From Nemophila menziesii (lineage: Eukaryota; Streptophyta; Magnoliopsida; Boraginales; Hydrophyllaceae), in assembly GCA_029959085.1 (NCBI GenBank), contig JARWIR010000017.1, positions 20,759,507 through 20,823,506 of the forward strand: 64,000 nucleotides of DNA, written 5' to 3'. The notes under the pieces were generated by a model. That model had not been told where the DNA came from. It searched no databases and saw nothing but the letters and a program-made list of their open reading frames with translations. The translations under genes and the position numbers were made by a program. Shown here in pieces: positions 11,154 to 21,089 of this stretch. Each line of letters begins with the position of its first letter. Position 1 is the stretch's first letter.

Positions 11154-11851
11154 ACTCTTATCGTTACCCAGATCTATCGTCTATTAACGATTTGATATAA
11201 GCATAGAACTACAACAATATTAATATTAAAAAATAAATATTAATATATATTATATATCATCGAATTATATAATCAAAAAAACAAGTTTTAATAACCATAA
11301 TCATATTATATCATATGGAGAACAATATCATAATCAAATAAAACAAATTGTAAGAAGTTTGAATTTTAGAAAAATACCTAATTTTGGAGAAATAATATGG
11401 AGAAATTGAAGTATAAGTAGGCCCTACAAGTGTAAGATGGTCCCGGGAAAAACATATGATGAAGTGGAGAACCAATTGATGAATCAATAGATCCAATGGG
11501 TTTTTAAGTTTTAAAATAATATGAGAGAATTTTTTTTTGGTATTTTTTTGTTTCCAAGAATCTGTCCAACTGTTATTAAATACGTCGACATCATCAACGA
11601 CAATATAAAGTTGTCGCAAATGAAAGGAAGTAGTCGTCAGGAAAGGATAACCACGACGACAATATTTAGTCTCTAGCAGCAATGATCAACATCGACTACA
11701 ATTTACGACAATAAAAAAATATTTTTTATTTAATATCTCTACCGACACCTTTGATGTTTTTCGTGATGACGTCTGTTAGTTGCGAATGAAAAATCAGGTA
11801 GGCGACGACTTATGTCGTCGATGCTACAATTTAGTCGCTAAAGATATGTCT

Positions 11852-13152
11852 CTAGGTTGGCCATTCTTCATTAAACCTATCAGAAAAGGACTTCCTTTTA
11901 GATTTAACTGATCTAGGGCTAACTTTGGGCTGGGAGAAATTCTTGAGGGGTTTTGAAACAGGCTTCTTTTCAATTTTTTTGCTGGGACCCAAACTTTGGC
12001 CCTCTTTAGCGAGCGAGTGACTTTCAGAACTAGGGGGAGCGTGAACGTTTAAGAGATTTTGGACCATTACCATACCTTTCTCCACACTAGAAGGAGAACC
12101 CAAGGGGGCCAACACTTTATTCTTACTCTGACTAGAGAAACTACCATCAAACTTTTTAACCAAACAATCTGAAGAGGGACCTTCTATCATACGTTGGGCC
12201 CCTACACCTGAAAGGTGTTGGGAACCTTCACTATCGGTGAAAAGGTGAGAGGGGTCGTCCAGATCGTCAACCACCTGGACTCTACCCCTTCTCCCTTTAA
12301 CTGGAGAAACGCTGAGCCAACTAGATTTGAAATGAATTGGGCCACGAGGCAATCTAGTCTCCAACTTATACATCTTGCAGTCACCAGCAACCTATGTTGT
12401 AGATCTCGGCTTTGCGGCCTAGGCGGTCGACCGGGGCCTAGCGCCTAGGCGGGATTACACGGAGCCTAGGCGGAATTATACGGTTTTGTATCTCGCTATA
12501 TAATTTTGTATATTTAGTAATATATATGTAGTAATTATAGCAATTTCAACTATTTAAGTCATAAAATTCATCTAACAACACTATAGTAAAATAAAAATAC
12601 TAAAAGTTGAGTTATAATATCAACTAAAACATTCTCGAGAATAAAAAATAACAAGAAGGTCTATGCGGGCATGTTTTGCCATTAATCGGCACCTACGCAG
12701 CCATTTCTTGCCATTAATTGGCGCCTAGACGGGTTAAGCGCCTATTCCACGGCGAGTAAGGCGCTAGGCTAAAACACCTAGACTTTTAACTAGGCGTAAG
12801 CGGCTAAGGGAGGAGTTGACGCCTAGACGGGGAGATCTACAACATAGCCAGCAACATGAGAGAATAATCCGCAAAATTTACTTAACTTCTCATATCTAAC
12901 TTTGACCACTACCTCCGGGAGAGAGAGACGATCTACCTTAAACATTAGGAAGAGAAGATTCTTAACCTTCGATAAGACACAAATTCTGAAATTCTTGATG
13001 GTTTCATCGACTTCTTCTATGTCGAAAACAAGAAAGTTGCAATCAAGGTTTTTACTTATATTACTAGCATTAAGTGGAGGAACAAACGAACAAATAAAGG
13101 AAGGAGATCCAGAAATTGCAGCCAAAGAGAAATCTGTTTCCCCAAATGCCAT
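11852..13152 (-). pseudogene. LINE ORF1 fragment split by a hAT-type MITE
   Basis: Two open frames on the minus strand (13152-12856 and 12383-11852) belong to one ORF1-like protein interrupted by a 456-bp insertion. The first begins MAFGETDFSLAA and ends in VVKVRYEKLSKFCGLFSHVAG, matching the 'v.YE.LP.FC..C...GH' segment of plant LINE ORF1 (DUF4283 / zf-CCHC_4). When the insertion and one 8-bp repeat are skipped the frame continues directly into the second piece, which is Ser/Lys-rich like the ORF1 tail and ends with a stop at 11852. Two knuckle positions are already lost. The left end abuts the CACTA element. It is a different LINE copy from the one at 2-2150. Confidence 0.7.
12392..12847. 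mobile_element. hAT-type MITE, 456 bp
   Basis: Perfect 16-bp terminal inverted repeats CTATGTTGTAGATCTC, flanked by an exact 8-bp target duplication CCAGCAAC (12384-12391 and 12848-12855). An 8-bp duplication is characteristic of hAT transposons. Both subterminal zones are GC-rich with many copies of 'gcctaggcgg'; the centre is AT-rich and non-coding. Removal restores the LINE ORF1 frame it interrupts, a direct confirmation of the boundaries. Confidence 0.9.
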
Positions 13153-13159
13153 CTTTGGA

Positions 13160-13699
13160 AGTCACACATGAAGGACAAGCATGTAACTATTTACTGACCA
13201 AGGTCTAAATTGCCGTCTAAATTGCCATGTGTTAAGAAGGTAAAAGCAAGGAAGTATATATCATTATTGATATATTAGTTAGTGTAGGTTTTTCTTTCTT
13301 TCTTTATCAGTTTTCTCTGCTGTCCAAAAAAAAAATATAAGGTAAATGTAACAGACATACACAAGAAACAACATTTAACATTCTACGAAATTCCATAAAA
13401 TTGCTTCGAACCAATCAATTTACAACAAAAAGGATTTCAAACCCCTTTCAACCATGGAAAAAACAAAATCAATCGATATACAATCGAAATTTAATAATTT
13501 AACAAGATCTGATACATGTAACTGTTTCTACTCTATTCATGTTCCCTTATACGATCAAAATAAGGCATCATCATGCCTCATAGTCAACCTCTTAGGCCAA
13601 ACTGTCAACTTCAATGAATCATTATTACACCATCTTCCCTTACAAATCGAATAATCGCCACGTGTCAAGAAAAAATCGATTAACTTACAAGTTTTCATG
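13160..13699. other. TMK 3' flank / presumed 3' UTR
   Basis: AT-rich sequence between the TMK stop codon (13700-13702) and the LINE ORF1 fragment. No gene is supported. On the minus strand the first 200-300 bp downstream of the stop are the likely 3' UTR; I did not identify a convincing poly(A) signal. Confidence 0.4.
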
Positions 13700-16600
13700 T
13701 CACCTGCCATTTGCTGAAGTAAAAGTATCCGCAAACCCAGAATGCTTTGTGGGTATGCTTGAATGTGATTGACTATACGACAAATCATCAAACATTCTAG
13801 AAGTACCTTCATCAGATTGCCATCTTTGAAGAACTTGAGGAAGGCTCATATGTTGGTTAATTCCGTAACTTTCCTCTTGTGGATGATTTGAAGGTTTCCA
13901 TTCTTCAACAAGAGGACCAAGAACGTTAACTGCATGACCCATATCTGGTCTTTGAGATGGCTCACGAGCAGTGCAATGACCTGCCAGCTCAGCAACTTTG
14001 GAGATGCTTTCGTAAGTTTCTTCGTCAGGATCGAGAGTTGGGTCAAGAGCTTTTCGAAGATTGTCTTTATTGATAAGGACTCTACGTAACCATGTTACTA
14101 AATGGGACTGCTCATCTGGCATTGTTTCGTCAAGAGCTTTTCTACCTGTGATCATCTCCATTAGAACTACTCCAAATGCGTACACGTCAACTTTTGTAGT
14201 CACTCGTCCCGTAGCTATAAGAAAAAAAAACAAATAAACTTATGTTTCATGTAATATAATATAATATCTCCACAAAAATGATCCCAGTTTCTTCAATTTC
14301 GAGACCTTTGAGGACTTGTGTTACCATAAAAAGAAAAGGATAAATGGAAAAAAATATAGATTTTAAACATAAGAGACAACTTTATCAGAAATAGTTAAGA
14401 TAAAGGACTATTTGTGAGAATTAACAATTAATGGAATGCTCGTGTATAGATAAAAAAAAAAAATTGACAAGATACATGAACTTAAAAGTTTTTGACTGAA
14501 TTTGCCAACAAGGATTCAATATAGAGAACGTTAATGTAACATTCCTAAAAATAAGTAACAAACGTAAAGCTAGATATGTAACTTACATAATTTATTTAGA
14601 GCATTTTTAGGTAATTTCACTAATTTCGAGAGATATTTCATAGATTTTAAAGGTAATTTGGACATTTCAAATAAACTACATCTTTATTTGGCCACATCAC
14701 AAACTAGGGAACTCTATTTGAAGTGTACAAACTGTCCTTAAAATCTAATAAATTACTCCCTCCGTTCCACTAAATTTGTCGACTTAGCTTTTCACATATA
14801 TTAAGAAACATAATAAATGTATTCACCATTACAAAAATACCCCTAATAAAGTATCTTGATATCTTAAATGTGTATTGGAAAAATAAATTTCAATATTTTA
14901 ATAAAGGTAATAGTGGAAAAAGTAGGGAAAAAAATGTCTTGAACTCCTAAGTGGACAATATATTTGGAACATTATTTTTGATAAGTGGACAATTTCAGTG
15001 GAACGGAGGGAGTAGTTAATGGCCTAAAAATAGTACTTTTGAATATCTTTGGCCTAAAAATAGTATTGACACGTTTGGGCTAAAAATGTTTTTATACTTA
15101 AGTTTTGGCCTAAAAATGGAATTTGTTCATTTATTTTCTAACAATAAAAAGCTCTACACACTTAAGATAAGGAAGGACGGAATAAATTAAATAGAGATTT
15201 GATCATGACTAACTATCCTAATCAAACCACCACAAGTTACACCTCCTTAACTTTATCTAATCATAAATTCAGCACAACTATTTAAACAAACTTACACATA
15301 TAAGGAAATTTCAGACCAAGTTATAATTCTATAAAGTAAAAAGAGTTAAAAGAATCATTACCAGCATACTCAGGTGCTAAATACCCAAAAGTCCCAGCCA
15401 ATCGTGTCTCAACAGAATATTTCCCAACAGGTGCATTTCTAACCAATCCAAAATCCGCAACTTTAGCTCTCATATCATCACCAAGAAGTATATTCGAAGG
15501 CTTCAAATCTCTATGTATAAAACTTTGTTGCGCTAACCCATGTAAATACTCAACCCCTCTCGCCATATCCAAAGCTATCGTAACCCTCTCCTTCCATGTC
15601 AAAGGCTTATAACCAAGCTCTTCCCATTCAAACAAATGCTGACTCAGCGTCCCTTGTGGCATATACTCATATACTAACAATCTCTCATTCCCATTCACAC
15701 AATAACCTAAAAGAGCCACAAGATGTCTATGTCGAACTTTAGTCAAAACCGCAATTTCCGATTGAAATTCATTCATCCCCTTCGTACCAATCGGTCCAGA
15801 TTCCATTCTTTTAACAGCAATTTTCGTTCCATCGTGTAATTCTCCTTTATACACCACCCCAAATCCTCCTCTTCCTAATATATTATTCTCGTTAAAATTA
15901 TCAGTCACTTGTCGAAGGACTTGTATAGAAATAGCGACATTTCCTGTTTCGAAAAGCGGCATATCAGTAGTTTCAGCACTGCTTTGACTTTGTAATTCAT
16001 TCGGAACACCTGTATATCCATTAACGACTGGTATATCGCTAGTTTTCGCCATTTCGTTTCCTTGTTCGGAACCTTCAACTCTACCGAATCGTTTAAATTG
16101 TTTCTTCATGTAACACTTGTACGAAACAAACAATACAACGAAGATGAAAGCTAGTATAGCTATAACTACACCAACTATCATACCACTGGAAATTGAAGAC
16201 TTGTTTGAACTCGATGAACTTCCATTTTGAGTACTCGAATCAGATCCAGGATCTGAACCACCACCATTACCACCACCACCACCACCACCACCACCGGAAC
16301 TTCCGGCTTTACCGAGTAACGGATTACCGAGAGAACTAAACTTGGTGCTATTACGGAAAACAGGTATAGGACCAGATAAATTGTTGTTATCCACATAAAA
16401 AACTTGAAGTTGAGGCAAAGTTGTTAAGCTTTCGGGTATTGAACCAGTTAAATTGTTATCTTTCAAATCTAAACTCCTCAAGCTAGTTAAATTCGCGAAG
16501 GAAGGAGAAATTGTACCTGTAAATTGTCGGTTAGAGAAATTGATAATGTCCACATTCTTTCTTTGTGAATCACAATTAACGAATCTCCATTCTTGGCAAG

Positions 16601-17642
16601 GATCATTCCCTTGCCAAGACTCGGCTAAGGCCATTGGGTACCCTAAAGCACCAGCAATATCAAGAAGTGCAGAAACTTGTGGATCACAAGGCCCTGGAGA
16701 AGTCTTGCAAAAGCTGTTAGTAGTCCCTAAGGTTACATTCACGCCTTCACGAAACTGAGGTATTGAGCCCTGTAATTTGTTGTTTTGTAATGTGATGTTG
16801 AGTAAATTCGGAAGATCTATTAAAGATTTCGGAATCACACCTGTGAACTGATTATCTCTCAGCTGCAAATCGAATAAGTTCGTGCATTTAGACAGGTCTG
16901 GAATAGGACCAGTGAATAAATTCGAATGTAACCAAACTTGATAGAGCTGAGACATAGAAGATAAGACATCTATTGTACCTGATAACCCTTGTTCTTGGTT
17001 ATTCAACCACAAGTTTTGTATAACCGAATCGGCTGTAGATGGAGGTAATTCTCCAGTAAGATTATTATACGACAGCCTTAAATTCTGTAGATTCGGAAAT
17101 AATAAGGATATATCAGGTATAACACCCGAAATGCTGGCGAAACTAGCTTCGAAAGTGACTAAATTTGAGCAGTCTTTTATATGGTCTGAAATTTCCCATG
17201 GAGGTAGTTTAGAGTTATTACTCATCCTTAAAGATTGCAATCCGGTGAGACCCAACAAAAAGTCTTGAGGAATGGAGTCGAATGAGTTGAAATCCAAATA
17301 AATTTCTTGTAAATTTGACATGTTTGTTAAAGATGGTAAGGGCCCAGAAATGGAGTTGCGTTGAAGTGAAAGAGTTTCGAGGTTAGAGAGTTGGTTAAGA
17401 TCTGATGGAAGAGTGCCGGAAAGTGATTGTGAGCTTAAATTAATGGTGGTTACTCGGCCTGAAGAGTCACAATGAATGCTTGTCCAAGTACAGTAAGGTT
17501 TGGTGGTGGACCAGCCAGATGGGGTTGGAGATAGGGAGGAGAGAAGCTTTGACATGACGGCGGAGTCATCGGCGGAGGAGATGAAGGAATGGGTGAGGAG
17601 GAGGAAAAGGAGGAGAGGGAGGAAGGTTCGTGGTGAAGCCAT
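13700..17642 (-). CDS. TMK: TMK-family LRR receptor-like kinase (two exons)
   Basis: Join of exon 1 (17642-15362) and exon 2 (14214-13700), 931 residues, close to the 930-940 usual for TMKs. The donor is G|GTAATG and the acceptor TTATAG|CTACGG; phase 1 joining gives [11 protein letters not shown]. The ATG at 17642 is preferred over an in-frame one at 17735 because [16 protein letters not shown] starts a signal peptide. Two LRR blocks (TMK-style, separated by a Cys-containing island with [11 protein letters not shown] and WQGNDPC) are followed by a Gly/Ser-rich linker (about 445-485), one membrane span (487-509), and a Ser/Thr kinase: [11 protein letters not shown] (590-600), Lys 611, HRDLKPSN (catalytic Asp 712), DFG (730-732), [11 protein letters not shown]. 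It ends [10 protein letters not shown], like other TMKs. In Arabidopsis TMKs act in auxin signalling at the plasma membrane. It appears intact. The intron (1147 bp) holds a Stowaway, and a MULE ends 189 bp upstream. Confidence 0.95.
14756..15012. mobile_element. Stowaway-like MITE inside the TMK intron
   Basis: A 257-bp element with TA on both sides (14754-14755, 15013-15014) and terminal inverted repeats CTCCCTCCGTTCCACT / AGTGGAACGGAGGGAG, a perfect match over 16 bp. The interior is non-coding. It lies wholly within the TMK intron, away from both splice sites. Confidence 0.9.
15017..15120. repeat. Short degenerate tandem repeat in TMK intron
   Basis: Four spaced copies of 'ttggcctaaaaatag' or close variants (about 15023, 15051, 15080 and 15107), directly beside the Stowaway element. 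No function inferred. Confidence 0.5.
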
Positions 17643-17830
17643 TCTGCTGCGTGAGGATCTAGATGAGCTGGAGCATATAATGCAGAGAGGAGAAAAAGGA
17701 AAGAGAAAATAACTGTGTTGGAGGTGGTACTTCACTCTTGATTAATGTGTTCTTTATTAAGTGGCACCTTTTGTTCTTTTCCATTTTCATTTTAACATTC
17801 AACTTTTGCGTTTGGGTTTCTTTTATTTTA
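17643..17830 (-). promoter_or_regulatory. TMK 5' UTR and remaining proximal upstream region
   Basis: Only 188 bp separate the TMK start codon from the Mutator-like element. On the minus strand, just upstream of the ATG, there is a pyrimidine-rich tract (about 17685-17712), typical of a plant 5' UTR. No convincing TATA box at a suitable distance was found within the remaining unique sequence, so core promoter elements may lie in or beyond the transposon (inference). Confidence 0.45.
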
Positions 17831-17878
17831 GGGTCAATTATCTAAAGACACTTAGAAAAATCAATGTATTATATTCTA

Positions 17879-19317
17879 GGGTTAATACCCATTAAACACC
17901 TGCCACCTTACACCTTTGACCATAAAAGACACCTTGCTGCAAAATACAAAAATACCCTTGTCCCTTATTTGCTCTTCTTCAACAGCGCTGCCGGCCGATT
18001 CTCCAACTCACCACAAATTTGTTTTTCTTTAACAGCGATGTGGCCAACGATCTCTTCCACAAGTCTGTTGTTGCTATGTCTACAAATCCTGTACATCACG
18101 AACGCACAAAACATGTAGACATCGATTGTAAGATTACTCGAGAGAAGATTCAAGCTGGAGTAATAAAACTTTTCCACATTCCTTCAAATCTTCAAATTTT
18201 CTATTCAAAGCTAAGGAAGTACATTTTTGTACTTGTGGACTAAATGTTGAGTTCTGGGATAGATTCCCATTACTCAGAACTCGGAAAAGGCTAAGCAGGT
18301 CCACTTTTGTACTTGTGGACTAAATGTTGAGTTCTGGGATAGATTCCCATTACTCAGAACTCGGATTGTACTTGTGCAAGCCCACTTTTGTACTTGTGCA
18401 AGTGCACTTTTGGACTTGTGGCAAATGTTGAGTACTGGGATAAATTCCCAGAACTCAGAAAACGCTAAGCAAGTACATTTTTGTACTTGTGGACTAAATA
18501 TTGAGTTCTGGGATAGATTCCCATTACTCAGAATTCGGATTGTACTTGTGCAAGCCCACTTTTGTACTTGTGCAAGTGTACTTTTGGACTTGTGGCAAAT
18601 GTTGAGTACTGGGATAAATTTCCAGAACTCAGAAAACGCTAAGCAAGTACATTTTTGTACTTGTGGACTAAATATTGAGTTCTGGGAGAGATTCCCATTA
18701 CTCATTTGAATTGTTTTTTTCTTCTAGTTTTTCAACGTTAATCAATCAACTTATTCTATACAAACTTTCGCACAATTCAATCATAATTTCTTACTTTCCC
18801 AATACTCAAATATCATGTTTCAGTGGAGATGTCAATCTATCTTTGAATACAGCAAATGAATTGGATAAAAGAAATAATGCAGGGACCAAAATGCAAATTG
18901 TTTCTTCTACATAAAAATTAGTTAGATTACAGCTATATCTAGTTAGACATGATTGTATATAAACTAGTTTTGTACATTGTAACTGTAACAAGAAATAAAA
19001 CATCTCTTCTTCCTCTCTTATTCATTCTTCTTCTTATTCTTCTCTCTGTTTCTTTATTTTTCTTGCTAAATTCGTCATTAATGGGTGCTCTCATAATTCA
19101 CAGTGTTTGTGTATATGCTGATGATTTAAACGAAAGAGAGAGAGCGGCTATCATAGTTATTTGTTTATGAACTCGTGGAGAGAGAGAGAGAGCGGCGGCG
19201 GTAGAAAGGGGTAGAATAGGATAAAAATTAAAAGAGGTGTCTTTTATGGGCAAAAGGAGAACGGCAGGGGTGAGGGGGCATTAAATTTGATTTGAGGTGT
19301 TTCTTGAGCATTAATCC
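17879..19317. mobile_element. Nested TIR element with 8-9 bp duplication
   Basis: A 1.44-kb insertion close to the left end of MULE copy 2. It is flanked by TATATTCTA / TATATTCTT (17870-17878, 19318-19326). Ends GGGTTAATACCC and the complement GGATTAATGCTC, followed on both sides by AAACACCT and further in by CATAAAAGACACCT, form long imperfect inverted repeats. The duplication length suggests a Mutator-like element of a different family from its host. The interior contains a 174-bp tandem repeat and no recognisable gene. Confidence 0.7.
18247..18710. repeat. 174-bp tandem repeat
   Basis: 'ttgagttctggg' starts at 18247, 18327, 18501 and 18675: one short 80-bp spacing and then two full 174-bp periods that are nearly identical. 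Each period contains internal 'gtacttgtgcaag' and 'gtacttgtgga' variants. The 174-bp length is a multiple of three, so long open frames appear on both strands (18274-18705 minus, 18374-18709 plus); I regard these as by-products of the repeat. Confidence 0.8.
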
Positions 19318-20900
19318 TATATTCTTTCCTACTTAGAGGCCAATAAAATATTCAATATCATAATTACTCTTATAATGTATATAAAACAAAAAAAAAATAG
19401 ATTTCTCTCTCCTCCACTATCATTACATTCTCTCCTTCATTACCATTAATCTCTCTCATCTTTTATCATTTTTCTCTCTCTTTCTTCATTAATTATCAAA
19501 TAATTTCCAGCTCCGACCACAACCACCGATCACCGCCGAAAAAAGTTCTGAGCGTGGAAAAAAGTTCTGAGTCTGGAAAATAGTTCTGAGTCTGGAAAAT
19601 AGTTCTGAGTCTGGAAAAAAAGTTTTGAGTCCGAAAAAATAGTTCTGAGCATGGAAAAAAGTTCTGAGTATGAAAAAATAGTTCTGAGCATGGGGTATTG
19701 GACATGGAAAAAGTACTGAGCATGGGCTACTGAGCATGAAAAAAGTTGTTGAGTATCGTAAAAAAGTTGCTGAGTATTCGAATTTTTTTATTGACTGACT
19801 TTACTAAGCATGCTCGTTTTCTCAGTATCTTTACTGAGCATGCTCAGCAACTTGCTGAGTGTTTTTCGTAAAATTAGTAAAAGTACTAAGAATTTCTCGT
19901 ATAATCAGTAAAAGTGCTGAGCATTTCTCGTATAATCAGTAAAAGTGCTGAGCATTTAGATAAAAGTATAGAGTTTAATACAAAAATCTATTTTATATTA
20001 AAAAAATACAAACAACAAAACAATCTAACTAAACTCTTATGACCAGATCTGATAAAAAAATGCTAGCGTACAGAGTACGCGAATCAAACTATGCCTCTAA
20101 ATTAATAACATAATTGCTTACATAATAATTTTTGTAGGTTACTGAAATTTAATTCAGTTATCGATTGAATTACTTCATTACTTAATTTCTGCTTGTATAG
20201 ATTTCTAGGCCTGTAATTGAGTTTCAATTAATTGAATAAAGAATGGATATCAAGAGGATGTCGCCGTTATGGATGATGCGTCAAAACCCCCAAACAGAAG
20301 ATCTCACCGAGATAAGAATATATAGTTGATCAAGACCCGTCATAAGAGTGGTGGTGATGATGAAGAGGAGAATGAGGAGGAGGTGGTGGCTGGAGAGACA
20401 AATACTTCGTTAATTGTGAGATGTAACGAAAGAAAGAGGCGAACCTTTGCCTGAACAAATCCGGCGAGTCTTCATACGCAACGCGCCACCTTCGTCATAA
20501 GCTGAAGCAGTTATCAACTCAATAACATATCGTCATAAGCTGAAGCAGAAATCAACTAAAAACGATAGTAACAGATTGAGCATAACAATGGCTGAAGCTG
20601 AAGAAGATCGAGCATAACAATGGCTAAAACACCTTCGTCTGAACTGGTGGTGCGATGCTCGGAGCTCGAAGATCCGTTCAGGCGCCGCTCATCGACTCTT
20701 TCTTTCTCCATCGCAGCGAGGATGCATCTCCTCAGGGCTGTTCACAAGCTCGGTTTTGATTCGTGGAAAGAAGTCATGGCCCAAGGCTCACCGGCAACGG
20801 CTTGGTTCACAGGCGAGACTGATGAGAGAGGAGAAGAATCGACTGAGAGAGGAGAGAGGGAGTAATGTTAGGGTTTGATTTTTATTTGTTAACAAATAGA

Positions 20901-20933
<33 letters not shown>

Positions 20934-21089
20934 AAAAGACAAAAAAAGGGTAAAATCATAATTGGGTTTTTGGTTGATAGTGTTAATATTTTAGTGTGGC
21001 CTTTAGTAAGAAGAGAGAATTAGTGGGGTCTTGTTGGGTCTTAAGGTAGTGATTTCAAGACCCTTTGGATAATAATATCTTTATTTTAT

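Larger units (their letters stand above)
7255..11850 (-). mobile_element. Decayed CACTA (En/Spm-like) transposon
   Basis: A 4.6-kb region with both subterminal zones packed with short repeats of 'agcgactac', 'tagtcgctaa' and 'gtcgtcg' on both strands (7270-7620 and 11580-11850), as CACTA elements have for transposase binding. Between them, on the minus strand, lie a transposase-associated N-terminal domain (10584-11153) and TNP2-type transposase pieces (9772-10653), both broken by stops and frameshifts. A perfect CACTA terminal motif and a 3-bp target duplication were not identified, so the boundaries are approximate. Bases 7630-9770 hold only degenerate frames, among them 8465-8722 and 8932-9216, which I cannot assign. 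Confidence 0.75.
17831..21079. mobile_element. Non-autonomous Mutator-like element, copy 2 (with nested insertion)
   Basis: Flanked by an exact 9-bp duplication TTTATTTTA (17822-17830 and 21080-21088). Ends GGGTCAATTATCTAAAGA and, at the right, the complement GATATTATTATCCAAAGG form imperfect inverted repeats matching those of copy 1 at 3712-5215. It shares with copy 1 the pyrimidine-rich tract (19400-19490), the 'gttctgagcatgg' minisatellite (19540-19970) and the 'gtacagagtacgcgaat' segment. Without the nested 17879-19317 insertion it would be about 1.8 kb. The right half (20250-20870) has short open frames (for example 20620-20865) with no recognisable product. A (TA)n run lies at 20900-20926. 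Confidence 0.7.

Noticed and set aside
17643..17735. Upstream in-frame ATG at 17735 as TMK start
   Set aside because: The extra 31 residues are Ser/Arg-rich and would bury the signal peptide that begins at 17642. The total length also fits the family better from 17642.
18274..18705. 143-residue protein with internal repeats
   Set aside because: It arises from a 174-bp tandem DNA repeat that is open on both strands; no start context or homology supports it.
18247..18710. CRISPR-like array
   Set aside because: The repeats are 174 bp, contiguous and in a plant transposon; there are no short repeats with unique spacers.
20250..20870. Possible small gene in MULE copy 2 (81-residue frame at 20620-20865)
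   Set aside because: No domain, no conserved counterpart in copy 1 and no splice structure visible; not reported as a gene.
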